A stretch of 64,000 nt of DNA from Amycolatopsis circi (lineage in GTDB: Bacteria > Actinomycetota > Actinomycetes > Mycobacteriales > Pseudonocardiaceae): assembly GCF_003385235.1 (NCBI RefSeq), contig NZ_PQIA01000015.1, positions 30,963 to 94,962 on the forward strand, in the 5' to 3' direction. Both the position numbers and the translations under genes were made by a program. Below the pieces are notes generated by a model. That model was not told where the DNA came from and searched no databases. It saw only the letters and a program-made list of their open reading frames with translations. Below, in pieces: positions 16,130 to 24,683 of this stretch; position 1 is the first letter of the stretch, and each line of letters starts with the position of its first letter.

Positions 16130-18108
16130 CGCGTCACGTCCCACGCGCAGCGGAACCCGACCGTCGCGCCCCTCGCTAGCCCCAACCCCGGCAACAGCAG
16201 CTTCACGCTGTACTCCGGCGCGTGGCGACCGCCTTCGACGTACCATTCCGAACCCTCGGCACGGTAATCGCTGCCGCCCTTGAGCATCACGAACCGGGTC
16301 CTCCCGTCGGAGTGTTCGCTTTCGGTCCAGTTCCACACCGCGGGCGCGCCGCGCCGCAGCCCGCCGGTTTCCCCGGCGAGCTGCCATTCGTCCTCGGTTG
16401 GCAACCGGCCGCCGCGCCACGCGCAGTACGAGCGGGCGTCGTCGAGGTCCACAAAGGTCACCGGCTCGTCCTCGACCGCAGGCCGACCGTCTACCCAATG
16501 CGCGAGGAACCGATGCGGCTCGACCGGCTGATATCCAGTAGCGGCAAGGAATTCCGCGAACTCGCCGTTCGTCACCTCGGTAGCGGCGACCGCGACCGGC
16601 GACGCCAGCGAACCGTCCCGCTGCAGTGTCCGGGCATCGTGCAGCCGCGGCGGCAACGGCTTCCATTCGTCCACATACGGCGCGCCTTGGTACATCCCGG
16701 TTTCGCGCCCGCGATACCGGACCGTCAGCATATAGGGCCCGGCAGGCAGCTCGACAACGTCCGTGAGGGGAACCCTGAGGGACTCAGAGTCCCTCAGGGT
16801 TCCCCTCACGGACTTCAGGCCGGGCTGGAGCCGAGCGGCGAGGCGGTGCGGGAAACGGGCATCGGGATCGTGGGGGAGGGTCGCCACCCGCGAAAGCCAC
16901 GACGGCTCCGCCGCACCCTCGGCGACCCGCAGCAACGCCGAAATCCCGCGCGCGGGCACGCATCCGTCGGTGAAAAGATCGATCACCGGACCGTCAACGA
17001 CCGGTCCGAGGTAATCCGAGTCGCCGCGGTTGATGACCGTCCACAGTGTCCAGTCGCCGAGTTCCCAGCGCGACGCGTAAACCCCGGCCGCCTCCGCTTC
17101 CGGCGTCAACGGGGCCAGCGGCGTCCACTCGCCCTCGCGCAGCAGGTCACCGGCTGCACGCTGCACCGTCACCATCCGCCGCACGGTCGCCGCGTCCCGC
17201 TGAGACCAGCCGACCCACACGCCGAACACGACTTCCCACACCATCACGCCGACGCCGTTCAACCACGCCGACTGCAGTTCCTCGGTGTGCTCGCGGTGCC
17301 ACCGTCGCACGTGGTGCTGCATGTGCCGCCGCTCGTACCAGTGCGAACGCAGCACACCCGGCACCGGCGAATCGGCGAAAAACTGCGCCCACGAAGCCGA
17401 ATGGTCCTCGATCCGCTCGACCGGCAGCTTCGATTCGCCCTCCAGCACGACCCCGGGCCGTGCGCGTTCGAGCTGCTCGACCAACGCCGGATCGGCCTTC
17501 TTCAACGTGTCCAGGAAGACGCCGTCCGCCCCGAAATCGGCCAGCACCGCGGACAATCCGGTGGCGTCGTCCTCGCCGCGACGAGTGCCGACGTCCCACG
17601 GGTTGTAGTCCACGAACACCCGCACGCCCGCCGAATGGAACACCTCGACCAGCTCGCGGAGGCCGGGCACGTCGCGGTAGAAATCCCACTGGTTGCGGTC
17701 GTCGAGGCCGATCACCGGGTACGCGTGCCACAGCACGACCGCGTCGAGGCCGCCGAACCGCTGATGCGCGTCGGCGAGGAACCGTTCTGGCGTGAACCGG
17801 TGTTCCTCGAACGAATACAGCAGCTCGTCCCACAACCACACCTGCGCGACCGTGTGGCATCCGGCGACCCACGCGGCTTCCGGCCGGTCGTAGGCGCGGC
17901 CGTGGTAGCTGTGCCGTTCGTGCGCGTCGGCACGCCATTGCCGCAGTCGCGCCCGCCACTCCGGACGGTCGGCGGGGTTCGCCGGGCCGACGAAGATCTT
18001 GGCCTCGTCGAGCGCGACGAGCTGTTCAGCCGACAGGGGAGCGCCGAGCGGGACCTCGGTCGGCTGGTCGATCGGGCGCGGGACGAGCGGGTCGAACACG
18101 TACGTCAT
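16126..18108 (-). CDS. Glycoside-hydrolase-like TIM barrel fused to a formylglycine-generating-enzyme-like domain
   Basis: The 660-residue protein has two parts. Residues about 60-420 look like a TIM-barrel glycosidase or carbohydrate-binding enzyme (LDAVVLWHAYPVIGLDDRNQ, VRVFVDYNPWDVGTRRGEDD, GADGVFLDTLKKADPALVEQ, VVLEGESKLPVERI). Residues about 490-658 form an FGE-sulfatase/SUMF1-like domain (SPVAVAATEVTNGEFAEFLA, SYCAWRGGRLPTEDEWQLAG, VWNWTESEHSDGRTRF, MLKGGSDY, GATVGFRCAWD). Between them, at about residues 432-450, a 55-bp palindromic repeat is read in frame (VRGTLRDSESLRVPLTD). No signal peptide is seen. It lies in a sugar-uptake operon and is coupled to its neighbours. The reaction is unknown. 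Confidence 0.75.
   Translation of the reverse strand: MTYVFDPLVPRPIDQPTEVPLGAPLSAEQLVALDEAKIFVGPANPADRPEWRARLRQWRADAHERHSYHGRAYDRPEAAWVAGCHTVAQVWLWDELLYSFEEHRFTPERFLADAHQRFGGLDAVVLWHAYPVIGLDDRNQWDFYRDVPGLRELVEVFHSAGVRVFVDYNPWDVGTRRGEDDATGLSAVLADFGADGVFLDTLKKADPALVEQLERARPGVVLEGESKLPVERIEDHSASWAQFFADSPVPGVLRSHWYERRHMQHHVRRWHREHTEELQSAWLNGVGVMVWEVVFGVWVGWSQRDAATVRRMVTVQRAAGDLLREGEWTPLAPLTPEAEAAGVYASRWELGDWTLWTVINRGDSDYLGPVVDGPVIDLFTDGCVPARGISALLRVAEGAAEPSWLSRVATLPHDPDARFPHRLAARLQPGLKSVRGTLRDSESLRVPLTDVVELPAGPYMLTVRYRGRETGMYQGAPYVDEWKPLPPRLHDARTLQRDGSLASPVAVAATEVTNGEFAEFLAATGYQPVEPHRFLAHWVDGRPAVEDEPVTFVDLDDARSYCAWRGGRLPTEDEWQLAGETGGLRRGAPAVWNWTESEHSDGRTRFVMLKGGSDYRAEGSEWYVEGGRHAPEYSVKLLLPGLGLARGATVGFRCAWDVTR
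16759..16813. repeat. 55-bp palindromic repeat, copy 2, inside a coding sequence
   Basis: Perfectly symmetrical copy with centre ACTCAGAGT. It sits inside the glycosidase/FGE-like gene and is translated without a stop, adding about 18 residues to the linker before the last beta-rich segment. Confidence 0.95.
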
Positions 18109-19007
18109 CAGGCGTTTCCTCCGGTCGCGGACTCAGCGAACTCGGCGACCTCCGCAGCGGTCGGCACGGCGGACTGCGCACCGGGCCGGGTGACAGCGAG
18201 CGCGGCGGCAGCTCCGGCACGCTCGGCGGCTTCCCGGAGCGGGCGCCCCTCGGCGAGCACCGCCGCGAGCACGCCGCAGAACGTGTCCCCGGCTCCGGTG
18301 GTGTCCACAGGGGACACCTGGAAGCCAGGCAGGTGCACGATTTCCTGCTCAGCGACGACACAACCGGCCGCGCCGAGCGTGATCACCACTGCAGGTGCCC
18401 GCCGCTGCAGGATCCGAGCCAGCTCCTCCGGACTCCCCGAGGTCCCAGCCAGGTCCGCGGCTTCATGCTCGTTGACGATCAGCACGTCAAGGTCAAGCTC
18501 CGGCAGCGGCCGGGAAGGCGCGGCGTTGAGCACCATGCGCGCGCCAGATCGCCGGGCGGCAGCGGCAGCGGTCACGGTCTCCAGCGGAACTTCCAGCTGC
18601 GCGAGCACGACGTCCGCCGACGCGATCCGCTCCAGCTGCTCCTCGGCAAGCGAGAGCCGCGAGTTGGCCCCGGGCGCGACCACAATGGAGTTCTCGCCGT
18701 CCGGCGACACCATGATGAATGCGGTCCCAGTCGCACTGTCCACTCGCGACACCAGATCCGTCCGCACCCCGGCCTTCTTCAACGACGTCAACAGAAAGTC
18801 CGCGCCGTCGTCGACACCGAATGCCCCGAGAAACGTCGTCTCCGCCCCACCGGCAAGCGCCGCCGCAACGGCCTGATTGGCCCCCTTGCCACCCGGACTA
18901 CGCCGCAAATCCCCGCCCAGGACGGTCTCGCCCCCGCGCGGCTGCCGCGGAACGTCAACTACCAAGTCGACGTTCGCCGATCCGACGACGGCAACCCGCC
19001 CGGTCAC
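18108..19007 (-). CDS. Ribokinase/PfkB-family sugar kinase
   Basis: The 299-residue kinase starts with GTG at 19007 and reads VAVVGSANVDLVVDVPRQPR, GGKGANQAVAAALAGG (ribokinase signature 1) and VDTTGAGDTFCGVLAAVLAE (signature 2 with catalytic Asp). The NVDLVVDVPRQPRGGETV start is closest to ribokinases, which phosphorylate D-ribose on O-5; other sugars or nucleosides are possible. It is translationally coupled to the ADP-ribosylglycohydrolase gene upstream and the glycosidase/FGE gene downstream, so it probably phosphorylates a ribose released by those enzymes. Confidence 0.88.
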   Translation of the reverse strand: MTGRVAVVGSANVDLVVDVPRQPRGGETVLGGDLRRSPGGKGANQAVAAALAGGAETTFLGAFGVDDGADFLLTSLKKAGVRTDLVSRVDSATGTAFIMVSPDGENSIVVAPGANSRLSLAEEQLERIASADVVLAQLEVPLETVTAAAAARRSGARMVLNAAPSRPLPELDLDVLIVNEHEAADLAGTSGSPEELARILQRRAPAVVITLGAAGCVVAEQEIVHLPGFQVSPVDTTGAGDTFCGVLAAVLAEGRPLREAAERAGAAAALAVTRPGAQSAVPTAAEVAEFAESATGGNA

Positions 19008-20332
19008 CGCGCCACCCCGGCCGTCCGTGCGGCGAGGTCGGTGATCCGCTGCTCGCCGCCCGGCAACGACGTCGCGATCCGGTTGTCCAGCGGCTTCGTC
19101 CACTGCTCGCCGATCCGGTCCACGCCCAGCAGCGCACCGACCACCCCGCCGACCGTCGCAGCCGCGGAGTCCGTGTCCCACCCAGCCGTGACAGCGAGCG
19201 AGATGCTCTTCCCGAAGTCACCGTCGCCGCAGGTCAGCGCGTACGCGATCACCGCGGCGTTGTTCAGCACGTGCACCCAATGGAGGTCGCCGTACCGGGC
19301 ATGCAACCGGTCCAGTCCGTCGCGTACCGAACCACTACCAGCAGCTTCCCGCCCGAACCGCACCGCCGAGGAAATACGACTCTCCGGAGGCAGAACAGTT
19401 TCCGCCGCATCGAGGACATTGTGGACGGAGTCGCACACCATCGCCGCCGACGCCAGCGCAGCCGCCCACATCGCGCCGTAAATGCCGTTCCGGGTATGGC
19501 TGAGCCGCGCGTCGACCCACGCGAGCCGCGCGGCGCCGCGGACGTCACCGGGGGAGACCCAGCCGAAGACGTCGGTCCGGATCAACGCGCCGATCCACTC
19601 GCGGAACGGGTTGAGGTGCGTCGCGGTCTCCGGCACCGGCCGCGCGTCCAGCAGATTCCGGTACGCGGCCCGCTCGGCGGTGAACACCCGCCCGGCGGGC
19701 AGCTGCTCCAGCCAAAGCTGCGCGACGTCGTCCGTGGTGAACTCGCGGCCGTGCCGTTCCAGCAGCGTCAGCGCGAGGATCGGGTAGTTGAGGTCGTCGT
19801 CCTCCGGCATCCCGGAGATGTTCTCCTCCAAGGAAGTCGGCCGGGAGCGCCGGTTCCACGGCCACCTCGCCGCGACGTCGTCCGGCAGCCCGATCTCGGT
19901 GAACCACCGGTCCAGCGGCCAGCGTCCGGTCGCGCGCAGGATCTCCTCGATGCCCTCGCGCGGAATCTTCTCGACCGGCTTCCCGAGCAGACATCCCGCC
20001 GCCCGGCCGGTCCACGCGCCGAGCGTCCGGTCCGCGGCGGGCCGGGGGAGGACCGGCGCGGCCGGAAGCAGCGCGGCGATCTCGTCCCATCCGTCCGGCT
20101 CGTGCGGCGCGGCCGGGCAGGGGAGTGCGGCCAGTTCCTCCAGCAGCGTCCGGGCCAGCGCCCGCAACGCTGGGGGCGCCGGCCGCGGTCCTGCCCCGCT
20201 CACGGCGGGTGCTGGGTCGCCGCCAGCGGCGACCCAGCGCTCCCGCACCGAGGTGACGTCCTTGCCCTCCACTGCGGACTGGACGAACTCGTGCGCGAGC
20301 AGGTCTTCGGGCTGAGCCCAGGTCAGCCTCAT
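19004..20332 (-). CDS. ADP-ribosylglycohydrolase-fold protein, second of a pair
   Basis: This 442-residue protein starts at ATG 20332. After a 110-residue N-terminal extension (MRLTWAQPEDLLAHEFVQSA and so on) it shows the family fold: TLGAWTGRAAGCLLGKPVEK, MPEDDDLNYPILALTLLE in place of the usual TDDT metal site, and GWDTDSAAATVGGVVGALLG with the second D-x-D metal site. The acidic residues for a binuclear magnesium centre therefore remain, although the first motif is altered. Family members cleave N- or O-ribosyl bonds. It overlaps both neighbours by four bases, forming a tandem with the next upstream protein. Confidence 0.85.
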   Translation of the reverse strand: MRLTWAQPEDLLAHEFVQSAVEGKDVTSVRERWVAAGGDPAPAVSGAGPRPAPPALRALARTLLEELAALPCPAAPHEPDGWDEIAALLPAAPVLPRPAADRTLGAWTGRAAGCLLGKPVEKIPREGIEEILRATGRWPLDRWFTEIGLPDDVAARWPWNRRSRPTSLEENISGMPEDDDLNYPILALTLLERHGREFTTDDVAQLWLEQLPAGRVFTAERAAYRNLLDARPVPETATHLNPFREWIGALIRTDVFGWVSPGDVRGAARLAWVDARLSHTRNGIYGAMWAAALASAAMVCDSVHNVLDAAETVLPPESRISSAVRFGREAAGSGSVRDGLDRLHARYGDLHWVHVLNNAAVIAYALTCGDGDFGKSISLAVTAGWDTDSAAATVGGVVGALLGVDRIGEQWTKPLDNRIATSLPGGEQRITDLAARTAGVAR

Positions 20333-21507
20333 GCCGCGGCCAGCGCGTCGAGAGCGGCGAGCCGCGCCTGGGTCCGCGCCCGGTCGGCCTTCACGATGTC
20401 GGTCGCGGCCGACGCGAGCAGCCGCCCGGTCTCGCGCAGGTCCATCTTGCTGGCCTCGCCGATCGGATCGATCCACTCGTCCGGCACGGACGCAGCGCCG
20501 CCGAGCCCGGCGCAAAGCGCACCCGCCATCGACGCGATCGAGTCCGCGTCCCGGCCGTAGTTCACCGATCCCAGCACCGCGCCGCGGTAGTCACCCTGGT
20601 GTCCCAGCACAAACCCGAGCGCGGCAGGCAATTCCTCGATTGCCTTGGTGCGCGACGGCCGCCGCGCGTCCATCGACATCTGCCGGTATTCCGGCCCGAC
20701 CGAATCGAACGGTGCGACGACCGCGCGGATCTTCCGCGCGAGCGCCCGCTCCTCGTCGTCGGTCTTGGGCGCGGCCTTCCACCCTTCGAAGGCTTCAACA
20801 ACCGCCTGCAGCGCGGCCAAAGTCCCGTCGTGCGACACCGCGAGCGCGGCCTGCACGACGTCGTCGATCGAGGCACCAGGCGCGACCGAAGCGGCGACCA
20901 TGGCGGCCAGCACCCCGGCGGCTTCCCGGCCGTAGCTCGACTGATGCGGCGCGGTCAGATCGATCGCCTCGGCGTACGCCGCCTGCGGATCACCCGGGTT
21001 CACCACGCCGACCGGCGCGATGTACATCGCCGCGCCGCAGTTCACGATGTTGCCGACGCCCGCCTCACGCGGGTCCACGTGCCCGTAGTGCAGCTTCGCG
21101 ACGATCCACTTCTCGGCGAGGAACACCCGCTGCAGCAGCAGCGCCGTCGACTCCAGCTCCGGCACCCAGCGCGGTTCACCGATCATCAGCGGCACCAGGT
21201 CCTCGGCCATCGAGTACGCGTCGAGGTGCGCGCGGCGCTTCGCGTAGACCTCCACGATCGCGCGGGTCATCAAGGTGTCGTCGGTGATGTGCCCGTCGCC
21301 CTTGTGGTACGGCGCGATCGGGCGCGCGTCCCGCCAGTTCGGGTACCACGGCGGAACGATCCCGGTCACCCGGCCGCCGTGGCGCTCCTCGATCTGCTCG
21401 GGCGTCCACCCTTCGGTCGCGCCGCCGAGCGCGTCCCCCACTGCCGCACCGGTGATCACTGCCACCGCGCGGTCCTCCAGCCAGGTCACCGGCTTGCGTC
21501 CCTTCAT
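20329..21507 (-). CDS. ADP-ribosylglycohydrolase-fold protein, first of a pair
   Basis: The 392-residue protein is a canonical ADP-ribosylglycohydrolase: VAVITGAAVGDALGGATEGW, GHITDDTLMTRAIVEVY with the first metal motif (TDDT), and SVNYGRDADSIASMAGALCA with the second (DxD). Such enzymes hydrolyse ADP-ribosyl-arginine, -serine, -dinitrogenase reductase or free ribosylated compounds. In this setting, inside an ABC sugar-uptake operon with a ribokinase, a catabolic substrate (a ribosylated small molecule) is more likely than protein de-modification. Start ATG 21507 follows the solute-binding protein gene by 69 bases. Confidence 0.88.
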   Translation of the reverse strand: MKGRKPVTWLEDRAVAVITGAAVGDALGGATEGWTPEQIEERHGGRVTGIVPPWYPNWRDARPIAPYHKGDGHITDDTLMTRAIVEVYAKRRAHLDAYSMAEDLVPLMIGEPRWVPELESTALLLQRVFLAEKWIVAKLHYGHVDPREAGVGNIVNCGAAMYIAPVGVVNPGDPQAAYAEAIDLTAPHQSSYGREAAGVLAAMVAASVAPGASIDDVVQAALAVSHDGTLAALQAVVEAFEGWKAAPKTDDEERALARKIRAVVAPFDSVGPEYRQMSMDARRPSRTKAIEELPAALGFVLGHQGDYRGAVLGSVNYGRDADSIASMAGALCAGLGGAASVPDEWIDPIGEASKMDLRETGRLLASAATDIVKADRARTQARLAALDALAAA

Positions 21508-21576
21508 TCGCCGGCGCGGGCATGCCGCCCGCGCCTGTTGTGCGCGCCGGGGTCGCGAAGGACCCCGGCGCGGCGG

Positions 21577-22860
21577 TCACTTGCCGACGCTCTTCCAGCC
21601 GTCCTTCAGTTGCTGCGCCAGCGTGTTCGCGTCGATCTGGTTCGCCAGGAAGCGCTGGTAGGCAGGCGTCGCGACAGTGTCCTTCCACTGCGCGTACTTG
21701 CCGGCGAACAAATACGGCGCCGAGGTCAGGTACTTGCCCGAGGCCAGGATGGTGCTCCAGCCCTTCTTCGCACTGAGCTTCTTGTCCAGCGCTTCGCGAG
21801 CGGAGTTGCTCGCCGGGATCAGCGTGTCGGCTTCGTTGAGCGCGGCGAGGTTCTCGGTGTTGGTGAAGTAGTCCAGGAACTTCGCGGCCTGCTCGACGTG
21901 CTTCGAGTCCTTGTTCACCGACAGCGTCTGCGGGTTGGCGGCCTGCGCCGGTCCGGCCGGGCCGGCGATCGGGGGCAGCGCGACCCAGTCGAGGTCCTTC
22001 GGGGCGTCCTTCTCGATGTTCGCCGCCTGGTACGAACCCTGCACGGTCATCGCGACCTGGCCCGCGTAGAACGGGGCCAGCGCCTTGCCGCCGGACTGGG
22101 TCAGCGTCACCGGCAGGATCGAGTGGTCGGTCGCGTTCATGTCGTGCACCAGCTGCGGCAGCGCCATTTCGCCCTGGCCGACGCTGATCTGCGCCTGGTC
22201 GCCGGTGCCTTCGAAGTACTTGCCGCCGAACGCCGGAGCCATCGCCACGAACGTCGCGGTCGGGCTCGACAAGCCCCAGCCGAGGCCGTACTTGCCGTCC
22301 TTGGTGGCGGTCTTGGCCATCTGGCGCAACTGGTCCCAGGTCATCGTTTCGCCGGTCGGAATCTGCGCGCCGGACTGCTCCAGCAGCTTCTTGTTCGCGA
22401 AGACCACATAGGACTGAAGCTCGGTCGGGTAGGCGACGACCTTGCTGTCGACCGTCACCGAGTCGAGCACGCCCTTCGGGATGTCCGCGCGCTTTTGCTC
22501 GGACAGGTAAGGGGAGAGGTCGGCGAGGTAGCCGTCGGTCGCGAACGGCCCGATCCCGGCGGCTTCGTAGTGCACGATGTCCGGCGCGGTGCCCGCGTTG
22601 AACTGGGTGATCAGCTTGTCGTAGGCGCTGTCCCAGCCGGCCTGGACGACCTTGACCTGCGTGTCCGGATGCGCCTGGTTCCACGCCCCGACGATCTTGT
22701 TCGTGGCGGCGATCGCGGCGGGCTGGTCCGACAGCGACTGGAAGGTGAGGGTGACCGGCCCGCCGTCCCCGCTGCCGCTGTCCGCGCCGCTGCCGCACGC
22801 CGCGGCGAGCAGGCTGGTGAGGGCGAGGCTGGCGGCGATGGCCGCGCGTCGTGTCTTCAT
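21577..22860 (-). CDS. ABC transporter solute-binding lipoprotein (sugar type)
   Basis: The 427-residue protein has a lipoprotein signal (MKTRRAAIAASLALTSLLAA followed by Cys22 of the lipobox) and the family-1 extracellular solute-binding fold: VTLTFQSLSDQPAAIAATNK, FNAGTAPDIVHYEAAGIGPF, LGWGLSSPTATFVAMAPAFG, YAGQVAMTVQGSY and ALNEADTLIPASNSARE. It captures the substrate outside the membrane and delivers it to the two permeases encoded upstream. No ATPase gene is present in the operon, so a shared MsiK-type ATPase elsewhere probably powers uptake, as is usual in actinomycetes. Confidence 0.92.
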   Translation of the reverse strand: MKTRRAAIAASLALTSLLAAACGSGADSGSGDGGPVTLTFQSLSDQPAAIAATNKIVGAWNQAHPDTQVKVVQAGWDSAYDKLITQFNAGTAPDIVHYEAAGIGPFATDGYLADLSPYLSEQKRADIPKGVLDSVTVDSKVVAYPTELQSYVVFANKKLLEQSGAQIPTGETMTWDQLRQMAKTATKDGKYGLGWGLSSPTATFVAMAPAFGGKYFEGTGDQAQISVGQGEMALPQLVHDMNATDHSILPVTLTQSGGKALAPFYAGQVAMTVQGSYQAANIEKDAPKDLDWVALPPIAGPAGPAQAANPQTLSVNKDSKHVEQAAKFLDYFTNTENLAALNEADTLIPASNSAREALDKKLSAKKGWSTILASGKYLTSAPYLFAGKYAQWKDTVATPAYQRFLANQIDANTLAQQLKDGWKSVGK

Positions 22861-22898
22861 CGACCGACCTTTCGAGGGTGTTTCCGATGGGGTGGGGC

Positions 22899-23726
22899 TC
22901 ATCCCTTCACCGCCCCGGCCATGAGGCCGCCGGTGAGTTTCTTCCGCAGGAGGCTGAAGAAGGCGATGCTCGGGATCGCCGCGAGCACGGCGCCCGCGGC
23001 CAGCGGACCGAGGGCGACCTTGCCCTCGCCGCCGATGAACATGGTGAGCGTGATCGGCAGCGTGTAGTTCTCCGGCGACTGCAGCAGCACCAGCGCGAAG
23101 AAGAACTCGTTCCACGACGAGACGAAGCTGAACATCGCGGTCGCGACCACGCCCGGGGCCAGCAGCGGGAACACGATGGTGCGCAGCACGGTGAACCGGG
23201 TCGCGCCGTCCATCGCCCCGGCCTCCTCCAGGTCGACCGGGATCGCCGCGACGTAGCCCTGCAGCATCCACAGCGCGAACGGGAGGATGTAGGTGGTGTG
23301 CACGAGCGTCAGCCCGACGAGGCTGTCGGCGAGGCCGAGCGTCCGCAGCACGAGGAACAGCGGCAGGATCACCAGCACCACCGGGAACACCTGGCTGACC
23401 AGGATCCAGGTGACGCCCGCGACGCGCAGCTTGCCTTTGAGCCGGGCCAGCACGTAGGCCGCGGGCACCGAGATCAGGATCGCGAGCACGGTGCTGGCCA
23501 GCGCGACCAGCAGGCTGTTGAACGCCGAATGCAGCAGGCCCTGGCGGGAGAGCGCTTCGCCGTAGTTGTCCCAGTGCCATTCGCTCGGGACCAGGTTGAC
23601 CGAGAGCGAGTTCAGCTCCGCCGACGACTTCACCGACGCGGAAATCAGCCACAGCAACGGGAAACCGAGGAACAGCAGGTACAGCACGAGAGCCAGGTAC
23701 TGCGCGGGGCGCACGGACCAGCGCAT
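22899..23726 (-). CDS. ABC sugar transporter permease, MalG type
   Basis: The 275-residue membrane protein has six hydrophobic helices and the cytoplasmic EAA loop VDLEEAGAMDGATRFTVLRT that contacts the ATPase. It starts YLALVLYLLFLGFPLLWLIS and includes ILISVPAAYVLARLKGKLRV, typical of MalG/CUT1 permeases. It begins three bases downstream of the MalF-type gene. Confidence 0.93.
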   Translation of the reverse strand: MRWSVRPAQYLALVLYLLFLGFPLLWLISASVKSSAELNSLSVNLVPSEWHWDNYGEALSRQGLLHSAFNSLLVALASTVLAILISVPAAYVLARLKGKLRVAGVTWILVSQVFPVVLVILPLFLVLRTLGLADSLVGLTLVHTTYILPFALWMLQGYVAAIPVDLEEAGAMDGATRFTVLRTIVFPLLAPGVVATAMFSFVSSWNEFFFALVLLQSPENYTLPITLTMFIGGEGKVALGPLAAGAVLAAIPSIAFFSLLRKKLTGGLMAGAVKG

Positions 23727-23729
23727 CGG

Positions 23730-24683
23730 TCACCGCCCCCTTTCCGGGCGGTCGCCGCGGAACTGCGACCGCAGGTAGATCGCGAGCAGCGCGACGACCA
23801 CGACGACGAGGACCAGCCCCATCGCGGCGGCGTAGCCGATCTCGCGGTTCTTGAACGCTTCGAGGTAGACGAACAGCACCGGAACCATGGTTTTTCCGCC
23901 TGGCCCGCCCGCGGTGAGAACGTAAACGAGCGAGAACGAATTGAAGTTCCAGATAAAATTGAGAGAGGTAATAGAGCTGACGATGGGGCGCATGCTCGGC
24001 CACGTCACCGCGGTGAATCGCCGCCATGCGCCAGCGCCGTCCACGGCTGCCGCTTCGTGCAGTTCGGCCGGGATCTGTTGCAGGCCAGCCAGAAGCGTCA
24101 CGGTGGTCTGCGGCATGCCGACCCAGACGCCGACCACGATCACCGCGGGCAAGGCGGTATTGAAATCGCCCAGCCAGTTGATTCCGTCCGGCAATCCGAT
24201 GCTGCCGAGGAAGGCGTTGAGCGGTCCGCCGTTGGCCGAGTAGATCATTTGCCACATAATCGCGACGACCACTGGCGGCATCGCCCACGGAATGAGCGCG
24301 AGCACCCTCGTGAGGCCCTGGAGTTTGAGGCCGGAGTTGAGCAGCAGCGCAAGACCCATCGCGGCGGCCAACTGCAGGACGGTCACCCCGACCGTCCAAA
24401 TCAGACCGATCCGGAGCGAGTCCCAGAACAGCGAGTTCCCGCCGAGGCGGACGAAGTTGTCGATCCCGGCGAAGCCGAAGTCCGGATGCCGCACCAGCCG
24501 GGTGTCGGTGAACGCCAGCACGATGCCGATGACCAGCGGGGCCACCGACAGCACCAGGATCGGGATCAGCGACGGCATCACCAGTGCGATCGCCTCGCGG
24601 CGGCGCGTGCGGGCCTGCGTGGTCTTCTTCGGGCGCGGCGGGGGAGCGGGGGCGGCTCGCCTCGGCTGCGTCGCGGTGGTCAT
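23730..24683 (-). CDS. ABC sugar transporter permease, MalF type
   Basis: The 317-residue protein has a basic, Pro-rich N-terminus (about 30 residues) and six helices, with the EAA-loop ELHEAAAVDGAGAWRRFTAV near residue 215. VMPSLIPILVLSVAPLVIGI and LIPWAMPPVVVAIMWQM are typical of MalF/CUT1 permeases. Its ATG overlaps the stop of the LacI gene (ATGA), so regulator and transporter are co-translated. Confidence 0.93.
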   Translation of the reverse strand: MTTATQPRRAAPAPPPRPKKTTQARTRRREAIALVMPSLIPILVLSVAPLVIGIVLAFTDTRLVRHPDFGFAGIDNFVRLGGNSLFWDSLRIGLIWTVGVTVLQLAAAMGLALLLNSGLKLQGLTRVLALIPWAMPPVVVAIMWQMIYSANGGPLNAFLGSIGLPDGINWLGDFNTALPAVIVVGVWVGMPQTTVTLLAGLQQIPAELHEAAAVDGAGAWRRFTAVTWPSMRPIVSSITSLNFIWNFNSFSLVYVLTAGGPGGKTMVPVLFVYLEAFKNREIGYAAAMGLVLVVVVVALLAIYLRSQFRGDRPERGR

